A DNA stretch of 64,000 nt. Source: Paenibacillus sp. PCH8. Its GTDB lineage: Bacteria; Bacillota; Bacilli; Paenibacillales; Paenibacillaceae. The notes under the pieces were generated by a model. That model was not told the origin of the DNA. It saw only the letters and a list, made by a program, of their open reading frames with translations, and searched no databases. Where the stretch lies: the NCBI RefSeq assembly GCF_002968835.1, contig NZ_PKQK01000002.1:558001-622000 (forward strand), in the 5' to 3' direction. Positions 7,494 through 17,180 of this stretch are shown in pieces. A program made the position numbers and the translations under genes. Numbering within the stretch: the stretch's first letter is position 1; every line of letters starts with the position of its first letter.

Positions 7494-9247
7494 GTATTCG
7501 CCGCAGGTTAATGACCCGGTTTATCGGGATGCTTGCCGGTGCAGTCGTTCTTATCATTCTGCTTGGGTCTGTAGCCACCTACTGGGTCGTGCAAAAGATA
7601 AACGAAGTGAATCTGGTAGATGATTTTGCGACCAGCGGGCTAGATCAGTTAATTAATACCGCCGAGATCATGCCGGACAACACGATACGATACGATCCCG
7701 ATCTTTTGAAGCAGGTTGATAAAAATAAGGGCTGGCTGCAGGTTCTGGATGAAAAAGGCTATGTCATTGACGATTATCACATCCCGTCCGATGTACCCAA
7801 CCACTACAAACCTGGTGAATTGATTGCCTACTGGGAGGCTAATAAACCGTTTCCGTATCAGCTCGCCATGCTGATCCGGGAGAAGGACGGGAAATATTTC
7901 ACGTTGTTATATGGTGAACGGAATGTAGCCAAGTCATTACTTGATGAGATCCGTCCAAAGCTTGCCTATGCCAGCGGTAAACTGCTGACTGTGAAACCTG
8001 CTGAACAGGAGACTATTCGCAAGGCAGATGCCTATATTCAAATTCTGGACCCCTACGGAAAGGAAATATTATCCTATAATAAACCGGCTATGGGTGTGCC
8101 CAGCCAGTACAGCATTCAGGATCTCGTTCTCAAAGTTCGTTATCCCAATCGTTCGGGCATATCGGTGGCCACGTGGTACGACATACCCAATGAAACAACT
8201 TGGTTGGTAAGTGTACCGATTGATCCAACCGTCGTTAAGAAGGACAATCCCTACGCTTTCATTCTTGAACCAGCTCTGATTGTATTGATTTTGTCCATCA
8301 TCGTGCTTCTGGTTTTGCTTGCTTTATGGTACGCTAATCGCTTCGGCTCCCCAATGCTGCATATGCTCCAGTGGCTGCAGCGTCTGGAGAAAGGGCATTA
8401 CGAAGAACCTACGGGGGCTATGGGCCTTCCGCGGAGCCAGCGCCGCAACGGAAAATGGAAGCGGAAATATCATGTTTATGGTGAGGTGCTTCATTCCATG
8501 CAGGCATTGTCCCATACACTCAAGCAAGATGAAGAGCAACGGAAACAGACGGACTCCCTCCGGGAGGAATGGATCGCTGGCATCACACACGACCTCAAGA
8601 CACCTCTTTCTTCCATCCAGGGATATGCGCATATGCTGGAGGCCGACAAGTACAGTTGGACGACAGAGGAAGTCCGGGAATTCGCAGGTATTATGGTAGA
8701 CAAATCAATGTATATGGACAGGCTTGTGAATGATCTTGCCATGACCTACCGGCTACGGAGTGGAGGTTACCAGCCTGAAGTGGCGCGAACTGACGTAAAT
8801 ACGCTACTTCACGATCTCGTGCAACGAGCGGAGCGTAACCCAGCATACGGACAAGGCCGTATTCATTTTCAACCTACAGATGCGCCTGTCTACGGGATGG
8901 TGCACATCCCTTCTTTTGAGCGGATCGTAGATAATCTCACGGCTAACGCTCTTCTTCACAACCCGTCCGAATCTATCCTCATTGTTCGTGTACATGCCGG
9001 CGAACGAGACGGTGAGTTCACCATTGAGTTTGCCGATAATGGACAAGGCATGAGCCCGGAGACAGTATGGAAACTGTTTGAACGATATTATCGCGGTACG
9101 GATACGGGTACTTCGGATGTGGGTTCAGGCCTCGGCATGGCAGTAACCAAAGGATTGATTGAAGCAATGAATGGCCGGATTGAAGTACATTCTACCCCTG
9201 GGGAGGGAACCGTTATTCGTTTGGTGTGGGATGGATCATCAGAATAG
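7490..9247 (+). CDS. Membrane sensor histidine kinase
   Basis: A 585-residue kinase. A first transmembrane segment covers about residues 14-36 and a second about 257-280, enclosing an extracytoplasmic sensor domain of roughly 220 residues. A short linker leads to the HisKA domain with the phospho-acceptor His in EEWIAGITHDLKTPLSSI (about residue 368). The HATPase domain follows, with the N box IVDNLTANALLHNP, the G1 box EFADNGQGM and the G2 region GSGLGMAVTKGLIEAMNG. It is translationally coupled to the response regulator. The ligand is not evident; the divergent M23-like lipoprotein gene is a plausible target. No terminator is obvious before the thrS leader. Confidence 0.9.
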   Translation: MSIRRRLMTRFIGMLAGAVVLIILLGSVATYWVVQKINEVNLVDDFATSGLDQLINTAEIMPDNTIRYDPDLLKQVDKNKGWLQVLDEKGYVIDDYHIPSDVPNHYKPGELIAYWEANKPFPYQLAMLIREKDGKYFTLLYGERNVAKSLLDEIRPKLAYASGKLLTVKPAEQETIRKADAYIQILDPYGKEILSYNKPAMGVPSQYSIQDLVLKVRYPNRSGISVATWYDIPNETTWLVSVPIDPTVVKKDNPYAFILEPALIVLILSIIVLLVLLALWYANRFGSPMLHMLQWLQRLEKGHYEEPTGAMGLPRSQRRNGKWKRKYHVYGEVLHSMQALSHTLKQDEEQRKQTDSLREEWIAGITHDLKTPLSSIQGYAHMLEADKYSWTTEEVREFAGIMVDKSMYMDRLVNDLAMTYRLRSGGYQPEVARTDVNTLLHDLVQRAERNPAYGQGRIHFQPTDAPVYGMVHIPSFERIVDNLTANALLHNPSESILIVRVHAGERDGEFTIEFADNGQGMSPETVWKLFERYYRGTDTGTSDVGSGLGMAVTKGLIEAMNGRIEVHSTPGEGTVIRLVWDGSSE

Positions 9248-9374
9248 GCTGTTCAACATTTTGCTTGACCTTTCCAGTTTGAGTCTATATAATCGACACT
9301 CAATAACACCTGTTCCATATATTGATATTGAATGCAACACATTTCAGGATCATTCTAATGAGTTGGTCTAACAT

Positions 9375-9695
9375 ATTTGGCGATGACCAGAGACAAGATT
9401 TCGTTTGCGTGCTGCCCAGAGAGAGAGGGGATTGGTGAAACCTTCTTCAGCGAACGGACCGGAATTACCCCTCTGCAGCCGTGACCTCGAACCTCAGCAT
9501 TTCGGACCTCCTTCGGATGTTCGGCATGTTACCAGTAGAGTTCACCGCCTGATCCCCGATAACGGATTCCAATGAGGGTTATGATGTTTCCTGTTCGCGG
9601 CGGCTGGCCGAGAGCGGAGTGCATCATAACCAAATTAGGGTGGAACCACGAGCCAAGCGCACTCGTCCCTTTTCCGGGACGGGTGTTTTTTGCGC
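9375..9695 (+). promoter_or_regulatory. T-box leader upstream of thrS
   Basis: The leader carries the T-box sequence AGGGTGGAACCACG at 9637-9650, which pairs with the acceptor end of uncharged tRNA, followed by an intrinsic terminator. Upstream is a long paired Stem I region beginning near 9380 with an AGAGACAAG-type start. A likely specifier is ACC (Thr) at 9531-9533, followed by A, although ACC at 9543-9545 cannot be excluded without folding. The arrangement implies that thrS is transcribed through when charged tRNA-Thr is scarce. It fills the 480-base gap between the kinase gene and thrS. Confidence 0.9.
9661..9691 (+). terminator. T-box-controlled terminator of thrS leader
   Basis: ACTCGTCCC pairs with GGGACGGGT around a TTTTCC loop and is followed by GTTTTTTG. 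Its left arm lies just after the T-box sequence, so antitermination competes with it. Confidence 0.9.
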
Positions 9696-9725
9696 TTTCA
9701 TTTTAAGAAATGGAGAGTGGTTCAC

Positions 9726-11738
9726 ATGAGCAAACCGAATAAAAGTAGTCAAGTAAACGAACAGGTAAGCAGTCTGTCAAGCAACGAAAGAAGTAAACCA
9801 TCTAATGATCTGCACCAATCCAGTCATTCCATCGAGGTCCGTCTGCAAAGTGGCGTGGTACGTTCTTACGAAGCAGGCATCACTGTAGGTGCGGTCGCCT
9901 CATCCATCAGTACAAGTCTTGGAAAACAGGCCATTGGCGGTATTGTAGATGGTCAGAATGTCGATCTCGATAGGGTGCTCAAGCAAGATTGCGAACTCTT
10001 CATCGTTACTTTAGATAGCGCGGAAGGTCTGTATCGTTATCGTCACAGCGCAGCACATGTGCTTGCACAGGCGCTCAAACGCATCTACGGTGCGGAACAA
10101 GTGAAACTGGGCATCGGTCCCGTCATTGAAGATGGTTTCTATTACGATGTTGATCTGGAGCACGCCTTGTCCATCAGTGATCTGGCTGCCATTGAGCGGG
10201 AAATGAACAAGATCATTCAGGAGAATCAAAAAATTAGTCGCCGGGTGGTTAGCCGGGAGGAAGCCCTCCGCATCTTCGGAGAAATCCAGGACCCGTACAA
10301 GCTTGAACTTATTCGGGATTTGCCAGAGGACGCCGAGCTTTCAATCTATGATCAAGGTGAGTTCTTCGATCTGTGTCGTGGCCCCCATCTTCCTTCCACT
10401 GGTCGGATCAAAGCCTTCAAACTGCTCAATGTGGCTGGAGCATACTGGCGGGGCAACTCGGATAATAAGATGCTGCAGCGCATCTACGGCACTGCTTTCC
10501 CGAACAAAGTCCAATTAGACGAACATCTGCACATGCTCGAAGAAGCGAAGAAACGAGATCATCGCAAGCTGGGCAAAGAGCTTGAACTGTTCATGTTCTC
10601 CGAAGAAGCACCCGGCATGCCCTTTTATCTCCCCAAAGGCATGACTGTCCGTACTGAACTGGAGCAATTCTCCCGTGAGCTGCAATTACAGGAAGGCTAT
10701 CAGGAAGTTCGAACTCCTCTCATGATGAACAACCGCTTGTGGGAGCAATCCGGTCACTGGGAGCATTACAAGGACAATATGTATTTCTCGGACGTGGACG
10801 ATGCGACTTTTGCACTCAAACCGATGAACTGCCCCGGACATATGCTGATCTTCAAAAATACACTGCATTCCTACCGCGAACTGCCGATTCGCATGATGGA
10901 ATTCGGTCAGGTTCACCGTCATGAATTCTCCGGTGCGCTGAACGGCATGATGCGTGTACGGACATTTTGTCAGGACGATGCCCACCTCTATGTGATGCCC
11001 GAACAGATCGAGGATGAGATTAATCAGGCCATCTCACTGATCGGACGCATGTACGATATCTTTGGATTCGAATATAAGATCGAACTGTCCACTCGTCCGG
11101 AAGATTCCATGGGATCAGAAGAACTGTGGGATCAGGCGGAACGTGCATTGCAAAATGTTCTTGACCGGCGCGGTGTCGAATACCGCATTAACGAAGGAGA
11201 CGGTGCCTTTTATGGACCGAAAATTGACTTTCATATCCTCGATGCGCTGAAGCGTAGCTGGCAGTGTGGAACAATCCAACTTGATTTTCAAATGCCGGAG
11301 AAGTTCGACCTCACTTACATTGGCGAGGATAGCCTGAAACACCGTCCGGTCGTAATCCACCGTGCCATCTACGGTTCCATTGACCGTTTCATCGGTATCC
11401 TGACTGAACATTATGCAGGTGCATTCCCACTCTGGCTCGCACCTGTGCAAGTGAAATTGCTGCCGGTATCCGATCATTACGCAGACTATGCTCTCCAAGT
11501 ACAGAGCCAGCTCCGGGCTGCGGGAATTCGGGTAGAAACAGATCTGCGCAGCGAGAAGCTCGGGTACAAAATCCGTGAAGCCCAGATGGAAAAAGTACCT
11601 TATTCGCTCGTACTCGGTGAGAATGAGAAAAATGCCTCATCCGCCTCTGTCCGTGCATACGGTCAAGGAGATCAAGGCATCCAACATATTGAAGCTTTTA
11701 TTGAAATGATCCAGCAAGATGTGAAGGCAAAAGTATAA
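9726..11738 (+). CDS. thrS: Threonine--tRNA ligase
   Basis: Class II aminoacyl-tRNA synthetase charging tRNA-Thr. After a Ser/Asn-rich N-terminal stretch of about 35 residues comes a TGS domain (about 36-98), then the editing/SAD region with HSAAHVLAQALKRIYG (editing-site His pair) and PHLPSTGRIKAFKL. The catalytic core has MNCPGHMLIFKN (zinc Cys), the motif-2 region MMEFGQVHRHEFSGAL with its following RTFCQDDAHLYV, and GTIQLDFQMPEKF. The anticodon-binding domain (about 560 to the end) begins at LWLAPVQVKLLPVSD. The start is ATG 9726, preceded by GGAGAGTGG; the frame extends upstream to 9690 inside the terminator. The Ser-rich N-terminus is longer than usual. Controlled by the T-box. Confidence 0.96.
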   Translation: MSKPNKSSQVNEQVSSLSSNERSKPSNDLHQSSHSIEVRLQSGVVRSYEAGITVGAVASSISTSLGKQAIGGIVDGQNVDLDRVLKQDCELFIVTLDSAEGLYRYRHSAAHVLAQALKRIYGAEQVKLGIGPVIEDGFYYDVDLEHALSISDLAAIEREMNKIIQENQKISRRVVSREEALRIFGEIQDPYKLELIRDLPEDAELSIYDQGEFFDLCRGPHLPSTGRIKAFKLLNVAGAYWRGNSDNKMLQRIYGTAFPNKVQLDEHLHMLEEAKKRDHRKLGKELELFMFSEEAPGMPFYLPKGMTVRTELEQFSRELQLQEGYQEVRTPLMMNNRLWEQSGHWEHYKDNMYFSDVDDATFALKPMNCPGHMLIFKNTLHSYRELPIRMMEFGQVHRHEFSGALNGMMRVRTFCQDDAHLYVMPEQIEDEINQAISLIGRMYDIFGFEYKIELSTRPEDSMGSEELWDQAERALQNVLDRRGVEYRINEGDGAFYGPKIDFHILDALKRSWQCGTIQLDFQMPEKFDLTYIGEDSLKHRPVVIHRAIYGSIDRFIGILTEHYAGAFPLWLAPVQVKLLPVSDHYADYALQVQSQLRAAGIRVETDLRSEKLGYKIREAQMEKVPYSLVLGENEKNASSASVRAYGQGDQGIQHIEAFIEMIQQDVKAKV

Positions 11739-11784
11739 AAAATGTAATGACTCTATTCATTGGTCACTCATCAGCTTGTGTGAA

Positions 11785-12648
11785 TTACAACTTCTCGTCA
11801 GGTTTCAGCCCAACTTGTTCTTCGCTCCACGTCCAGAAACGCTCAGCTGAAGCATCATCAACGGCATGTGCCTTCAGCTGCTGCTCTTTCTGTTGATAGA
11901 AGTAACGCCCGGTGACCCCGACGACTTCAGGACTTGTAGCCAGATAGATAGCCGTTCGTGCCCCTTCTTCAGGCGACAGAAAGAACGGCAGCTTGCCTGC
12001 AAAAGCCATAATACGTGTGCCAAATCCGGTATTGCGATCCACGCCAATACTTGTTCCCACCGCACCCGGATGTAGACAGTTCACCGTAACAGACGTGCCT
12101 GACATTTTGCGGGCGAGCGCACGAGTGAACAGAACGTTAGCCAGCTTGGATTGAGCATAGCTTTTGATCGGATTATAGCCTTGGTGCAGATGCGGATCTT
12201 CAAAGTGAATTTTGCCAGCTTTGTACGCGCCAGATGATACGTTCACAATCCGTCCCTGTTTCGCTGCTTTCAGTGGTTCAATCAAAAGCACGGTGAGCAG
12301 AAAGTGTCCCAGATGGTTAATGCCGATACTCTGTTCGAATCCGTCCGAAGTTTCCTTCCGCTTGACCATGACAACACCCGCATTATTAACCAGAACATCC
12401 AGACTGTCGTGGCGCTCGCGGAAAGTTCGGGCAAACTGGCGTATGCTTTCGAGTGAACCCAAGTCACACAACATGAGTTGAATCGCTGACGATCCGGACT
12501 GACGTAGTGCTTCCTTGAGGGCCTCCTGCCCGCGCTTCTCACTGCGACATGCCATAATCACACTGTACCCTTGTCTTGCAAGTTCGATTGTTGTTGCCAG
12601 ACCCATGCCTGAATTCGCTCCTGTAACCATTGCTGTCTGAATGGACAT
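11785..12648 (-). CDS. Short-chain dehydrogenase/reductase, retinol-dehydrogenase-like
   Basis: A 287-residue classical SDR oxidoreductase that should use NAD(P)H. The cofactor motif TGANSGMG is at residues about 9-16, CDLGS near 62, NNAGV near 89, the catalytic Ser in VNVSSGAYKAG and the YAQSK catalytic Tyr/Lys pair near 165-169, then LHPGAVGTSIG. The overall pattern matches the retinol-dehydrogenase/WW-oxidoreductase-like SDR branch, whose bacterial substrates are mostly unknown. The start is ATG 12646-12648 with AAGGGAAG 6 bases upstream; a GTG lies just before it. It is convergent with thrS and divergent from the gene at 12812. Confidence 0.88.
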   Translation of the reverse strand: MSIQTAMVTGANSGMGLATTIELARQGYSVIMACRSEKRGQEALKEALRQSGSSAIQLMLCDLGSLESIRQFARTFRERHDSLDVLVNNAGVVMVKRKETSDGFEQSIGINHLGHFLLTVLLIEPLKAAKQGRIVNVSSGAYKAGKIHFEDPHLHQGYNPIKSYAQSKLANVLFTRALARKMSGTSVTVNCLHPGAVGTSIGVDRNTGFGTRIMAFAGKLPFFLSPEEGARTAIYLATSPEVVGVTGRYFYQQKEQQLKAHAVDDASAERFWTWSEEQVGLKPDEKL

Positions 12649-12811
12649 CACGTACTTCCCTTCTGAACCTGAATTCTATAATTCATGTGTATTTACCTTG
12701 TCCTGATCCAATCATGAACTGACCCAAGCCCGATCACAGGAAAAGAGGCACTTCGACGGACAATATGAGATAATGAACTGATCACATCTAGGTTTCCATG
12801 GGAGGACAAGT

Positions 12812-13354
12812 ATGCTGACCAAAGAGGATTTTAAAAAAGTTAAACGACAAGCCAAACTTGAAATCGCACTACTCGAACAGGAATATCAGGATATCTTGCA
12901 TAACGTCGATTCTACGCTGTATGAAGAATACGGTATATTGGACCATGAGGAAACACGTGAACTCACCCGAAAACGCAAGAACCGAAGATATGCTTCAATG
13001 ATCATTGAATTATGCGCCATTATGGAACAAATGTTAAATCAATTGTACAAACACGTATATCAGAAAAAGTTTAATTCGACCCAGTTGATGAAAACTCCTG
13101 CCTACCGTGCACGATCCAATATGGAGATTATTCAAGCTGAATTGAATAAAGAACACATTGCCCTGAAATTTGAAAAAGAACACTTTGCCGATGCGCTTAG
13201 TCTGGTATTTCTGAAGAGGAACAAACTTGTTCATGAGAACTTCTCGTTGGTCACCATTGTGAAGGACGGCAGTAATGAAGAAGAAACGTTTGAAGAACTG
13301 CTCCATACGGTAAAAAAATATAGAAAACACTTACAATATAATCGCCCTGAATAA
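12812..13354 (+). CDS. Unknown helical protein with a HEPN-like R-x4-H motif
   Basis: A 180-residue, highly charged, probably all-helical cytoplasmic protein. I do not recognise a named family. Residues 136-141 read RNKLVH inside a predicted helix (LVFLKRNKLVHENFS), which fits the R-x(4-6)-H active-site motif of HEPN ribonucleases and related nucleotide-handling domains. HEPN proteins are similar in size and usually all-helical. No paired antitoxin or nucleotidyltransferase gene is next to it. The N-terminus (residues 1-60) is rich in Lys and Glu with coiled-coil character. The start has GGGAGGAC about 5 bases upstream. Function cannot be stated; the HEPN link is an inference from one motif. 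Confidence 0.7.
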   Translation: MLTKEDFKKVKRQAKLEIALLEQEYQDILHNVDSTLYEEYGILDHEETRELTRKRKNRRYASMIIELCAIMEQMLNQLYKHVYQKKFNSTQLMKTPAYRARSNMEIIQAELNKEHIALKFEKEHFADALSLVFLKRNKLVHENFSLVTIVKDGSNEEETFEELLHTVKKYRKHLQYNRPE

Positions 13355-13410
13355 TAAGGGCTAACATCAGCATCCATTAGGAGGTGTACCGGACTGGAAT
13401 CCGGACTACC

Positions 13411-14151
13411 ATGACTAATCCAGCGAACTCAACCAACTCGATCACTGTGTTACAACTGCATATCCCTACACCTTCGGGGAAAAACCCCATATTCCCTGTC
13501 ATGCTTCGTGGCGAAGATGGTATTACCCTGGTGGACACGGGCATGATTGGACAATTCGCAGAGCTTCAATCCTCTCTGGAACAAGAGGGCGTACAGCTCT
13601 CGGATATCAAACGTGTAATTATTACCCATCAGGATATCGATCATATCGGTAACCTGGGTGCACTTCTGGACGCCATTCCTGATCTGGAAATTTGGGCTCA
13701 TGCTGCTGAAATTCCATATATCACAGGTGAGAAACCATTGATCAAGTTCACACCGGAGCGCCGCGCGATGTTATCCGCTCCCGTTCTGGCACTGGCAGAC
13801 CAGTTGCTCATGCAGCTGCCCGAAGTTAACATTAGCCGAACTCTGGCGGATGGAGACATGTTGCCTCTTCCAAACGGTTGCCAGGTCATTCACACACCGG
13901 GACATACGCCAGGTCATATCTGCCTGTACTTCCCGGAGCAGCAGTTCCTGCTCGCCGCCGATGAACTTCGTGTGGTCGATGATGAACTGGTTGGCCCCGC
14001 GCCACCTGCGACACCGGACATGCCTGAGGCCCTGCGTAGCCTGAAGAAACTGACCGGGCTTACAATCCAGAAGGTTCTCTGTTATCATGGGGGCGAATTC
14101 ACCACTGCGCCTGAGCAACGCATCGCTGAGCTTGCGGAGGATGCAGAGTAA
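13411..14151 (+). CDS. Metallo-beta-lactamase-fold hydrolase
   Basis: A 246-residue MBL-fold protein. The metal-binding motif ITHQDIDHIGN (THxxxDH form, about residues 72-82) is present, with Gln replacing the second histidine of the usual HxHxDH; further ligands are in IHTPGHTPGHICL (His) and LLAADEL (Asp), plus a C-terminal CYHGGEF His. The fold covers thioesterases, glyoxalase II-like enzymes and quorum-quenching lactonases, and the substrate is not clear. A GTG at 13384 sits inside the ribosome binding site AGGAGGTG, so the start may be there or at ATG 13411, which lacks a well-spaced site. It follows the HEPN-like gene closely. Confidence 0.82.
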   Translation: MTNPANSTNSITVLQLHIPTPSGKNPIFPVMLRGEDGITLVDTGMIGQFAELQSSLEQEGVQLSDIKRVIITHQDIDHIGNLGALLDAIPDLEIWAHAAEIPYITGEKPLIKFTPERRAMLSAPVLALADQLLMQLPEVNISRTLADGDMLPLPNGCQVIHTPGHTPGHICLYFPEQQFLLAADELRVVDDELVGPAPPATPDMPEALRSLKKLTGLTIQKVLCYHGGEFTTAPEQRIAELAEDAE

Positions 14152-14334
14152 GTAAAGTTTAAAGATCGAAGCCCACATAGGGTAGGCCAGACTCGTGAGT
14201 GTATAGTACACTCCGCATTCTTTTGAAGCAATTCTACCCTGAGTATGACACCATACTTTGTATCACATTCAAGTACGAGTATCGCATTCAATGGATAGCA
14301 TCATATGCGGTTATTAGAATGATACACATTACCA

Positions 14335-14383
14335 TTAAGGAGCTGTCCCCTACGTCAAGGAATTTGACGGGACAGCTCCTTAA
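14335..14383. terminator. Long hairpin, probable shared terminator
   Basis: A perfect 15-bp stem, TTAAGGAGCTGTCCC (14335-14349) with GGGACAGCTCCTTAA (14369-14383), and an inner GTCAA/TTGAC stem. It lies between the convergent MBL gene and the sugar dehydrogenase gene. The T-tract is weak, so termination strength is uncertain. The rest of the 14152-14501 gap shows no gene. Confidence 0.6.
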
Positions 14384-14501
14384 TTCCTTTAACCATGCGT
14401 ACTTCTTTCCCCGATGCGCAGCTCCATTAATTGCTACGCTTCATGATGACCTGCCTTGCGACCAAAACCGCGTTATTAACGAGGTAATAGTGCGATCAGC
14501 C

Positions 14502-15713
14502 TTAGCTCTCCGGGGTAAGCACAATCAGTCTGTCATCACCCTCACGGGGTGACCCGCGTCCATCCCGATTGTTCGTCAGTACGTACAACTTTCCGTCCTC
14601 CCCAGCACTGACATTGCGAATACGCCCCCACTCATCTTCGAAGATTGGTTCCACCTGATCTACCTGTGTGCCATCTTCCGATAGGGTGACTTTGAGCAAT
14701 TGCTCACCACGCAAATTCGCTGCAATCAGTGATCCAGCCCATGGACCTTCCTCCACAAATGCTACACCAGACGGAGCCCATGTATCATCCCCGCTATGTG
14801 CAAGCGGAGCCTGATATGCGCCATTGTCATCGTCGTCTCCCTCGACTTCAGGCCAGCCATAATTCTCTCCGGCTTCAATCCGGTTAATCTCGTCGTGATT
14901 CCGCTGACCATGTTCCGTGGCATAGAGATACCCGTTGTCCGGGTTCCAGGCCAGTCCCTGTGCATTCCGATGTCCCATACTGTATACCGGGGAATTCGGC
15001 CATGGATTGTCCGCAGGGAACGATCCGTCGAGACCGATTCGCAATATTTTACCCCCAAGGCTATCTTCATTCTGAGCCAACTCCGGTTCATAACGCTCTC
15101 CAGTCGTGATATAGAGCAACTTATCCGGGCCGATCTTGATCCGTCCTCCGTTATGATTCACCCCGCCGGGGATGTTACCAAGCAGCTCTTTGTCAATAAC
15201 CGCTTTCCCAGCACTCACCTTGAGACGTAACACCCGATTGGCGATCTCATCGCCTTCCAGATAGGAATGGAATGCGTACAGATAACCGTTATCCGCAAAA
15301 TCCGGATCAGCAGCAAGACCCAAAAGTCCACCCTCACCTTCTTCATTAAACGGGGCTGCAAATGCAATCAATGGTTCAGGTGACAACGTTCCATCCTCAA
15401 TGACCCGAATCGCACCCGGTCGCTCGGTTACAAACATCCGACCATCTGGTACACTCACAAGCTCCCATGGTGCATTCAGTCCTTCGACCAGAACAGATGC
15501 CTGATATGGAACAACCGTATTTTCCTGCTCCTCACTCTCACCACCAGTTGCATAGCTATTCTCTCCATTGGGAGTTTGCTCCTCACCCGTTCCCTGTCCC
15601 TGAGACGTCTGCTCTGGATCTGTCTCAGGGCTGCCCGATGCACAAGACGTTGTTAACAGGGCCACACTTAATAATGAAGCGTACAGCGGAGCGATTAGTC
15701 GATTATTCATCAT
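14502..15713 (-). CDS. PQQ-type glucose/sorbosone dehydrogenase-like lipoprotein
   Basis: A 403-residue exported lipoprotein of the glucose/sorbosone dehydrogenase (soluble GDH, YliI-like) beta-propeller family, which oxidises sugars with PQQ in known members. The N-terminus has a signal peptide with lipobox LLTTSC (about residues 17-22) and an acidic/Ser-rich linker. The propeller then shows WELVSVPDGRMFVTERPGAI, GGLLGLAADPDFADNGYLY, GGVNHNGGRIKIGPD (catalytic His region), GHRNAQGLAWNP and EHGQRNHDEINRI. The start is ATG 15711-15713, preceded by AAAGGAGATGG; the frame opens further upstream without a signal. Bacillales often cannot make PQQ, so the in vivo cofactor is unknown. Confidence 0.87.
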   Translation of the reverse strand: MMNNRLIAPLYASLLSVALLTTSCASGSPETDPEQTSQGQGTGEEQTPNGENSYATGGESEEQENTVVPYQASVLVEGLNAPWELVSVPDGRMFVTERPGAIRVIEDGTLSPEPLIAFAAPFNEEGEGGLLGLAADPDFADNGYLYAFHSYLEGDEIANRVLRLKVSAGKAVIDKELLGNIPGGVNHNGGRIKIGPDKLLYITTGERYEPELAQNEDSLGGKILRIGLDGSFPADNPWPNSPVYSMGHRNAQGLAWNPDNGYLYATEHGQRNHDEINRIEAGENYGWPEVEGDDDDNGAYQAPLAHSGDDTWAPSGVAFVEEGPWAGSLIAANLRGEQLLKVTLSEDGTQVDQVEPIFEDEWGRIRNVSAGEDGKLYVLTNNRDGRGSPREGDDRLIVLTPES

Positions 15714-15892
15714 TCCATCTCCTTTCGAATTTCTTTGTGATTCTATATCCAAATTAGAACATATCATTTGTCTTCAAATTCCTTCATTCAACGCGAGCAA
15801 CCTCAAAGCGATTTCGCCCTGTATTACCCTTACCATCTGCCACCTAAACGGAAGAAATTACATGAGTTCACGGAGCATATTAACCCTCCAAT

Positions 15893-15920
15893 TTGGATTT
15901 CCCCAATAATCTTTTATAAT
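15893..15920 (+). promoter_or_regulatory. Candidate promoter of the M24 peptidase gene
   Basis: TTGGAT (15893-15898), a 16-base spacer and consensus TATAAT (15915-15920), 40 bases upstream of the ATG at 15960. Confidence 0.5.
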
Positions 15921-15959
15921 AGATAGATAGAACGAATGGAAAGGTGGACATATACACTC

Positions 15960-17048
15960 ATGAATCAAAACCCTTTATCCCGACTCGAAGCCGATCTGTC
16001 TGCGCAAGGTTTGGATGCCATGCTCATCACAGATCCGAAACATATCTACTATTTAACTGGATTTGCAAGTAATCCGCACGAACGCTTCCTCGGTCTTGTT
16101 CTCGCACGTGGCGAAGAACCGTTGTTGATCGTACCTGCCCTCGACGCTGAAGCAGCCTCAGCCGCTTCCTCGGTATCCAACATCGCCACTCATACCGATA
16201 CGGATAATCCATACGCCTTGTTCGGACGTTATCAGGGACGTCTGGGACGTGTCGGTCTCGAAAAAGAATATGTAACTGTCGCACGTTATGAGCAGCTGAC
16301 CGCCGCTTTGGGTGCTGCCAGCTTTGAAGATGTTGGGCCCCTGCTGCGCACGTTACGTGTAAAGAAAACACCAGATGAGGTCGCCCGCATTCGCCACGCC
16401 ATTCATCTAATCGAAGAAACACTGCGTCAAGGCCTCTCCCACGTCCGTACTGGCGTAACCGAGATTGAGCTTGTCGCCGAGATGGAATATCAGATGAAGA
16501 AGCTGGGTGCCGATGGTCCTTCCTTCGATACCATGGTGCTCACAGGACCCCAAACAGGTCTGCCACACGGAACGCCAGGTGAACGGAAACTGCAACATGG
16601 GGACCTGTTGATGTTCGACATGGGTGTCTATGCTGGCGGTTACGCATCGGATATCACGCGCACATTTGCCTTTGGTGACATCTCACCTGAACTTCGAACC
16701 ATCTATAACACCGTGCTCGCAGCAAACGAAGCTGCCATCCGAGTGGTGAAACCAGGCATTACCTGTGCGGAAGTGGATCGTGCGGCACGTCAGGTTACGG
16801 AAGAAGCGGGATACGGCGAGCGCTTCATGCACAGAGTAGGCCATGGACTGGGCATTGATGTGCATGAGTATCCTTCCCTCCATGGAGAAAATATGGACAT
16901 CCTGAATGAAGGTACCGTGTTCACGATCGAACCGGGCATATATACAGCAGCAGGCGGTGTCCGCATCGAGGATGATGTTATCGTTACAGAGACGGGTGTA
17001 GAAGTTCTGACGACATATCCGAAAGAACTGCAAATCCTTACAGATTAG
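15960..17048 (+). CDS. M24-family metallopeptidase (Xaa-Pro dipeptidase type)
   Basis: A 362-residue cytoplasmic peptidase. The N-terminal creatinase-like domain (residues about 5-125) starts with RLEADLSAQGLDAMLITDP. The C-terminal pita-bread domain carries the five metal ligands: Asp in LLMFDMGVY, Asp in YASDITRTFAFG, His in RVGHGLGIDVHEYP, Glu in FTIEPGIY and Glu in GVRIEDDVIV. Such enzymes remove N-terminal residues before proline or split X-Pro dipeptides. The start is put at ATG 15960, 12 bases after AAAGGTGG; an upstream ATG at 15936 lies before that site. It stands alone between a promoter and the gene at 17.3 kb. Confidence 0.92.
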   Translation: MNQNPLSRLEADLSAQGLDAMLITDPKHIYYLTGFASNPHERFLGLVLARGEEPLLIVPALDAEAASAASSVSNIATHTDTDNPYALFGRYQGRLGRVGLEKEYVTVARYEQLTAALGAASFEDVGPLLRTLRVKKTPDEVARIRHAIHLIEETLRQGLSHVRTGVTEIELVAEMEYQMKKLGADGPSFDTMVLTGPQTGLPHGTPGERKLQHGDLLMFDMGVYAGGYASDITRTFAFGDISPELRTIYNTVLAANEAAIRVVKPGITCAEVDRAARQVTEEAGYGERFMHRVGHGLGIDVHEYPSLHGENMDILNEGTVFTIEPGIYTAAGGVRIEDDVIVTETGVEVLTTYPKELQILTD

Positions 17049-17180
17049 TCCAATTGTGATCTATGTCAAAAACAGCCCCATATACATCAATGCTCAGCCG
17101 ATATTATGCATCATAAACTAAACTGCACGAAACTGTGCTGAACTGTATCTTCAAAACAATAAAGTACACACGTGAACGCA

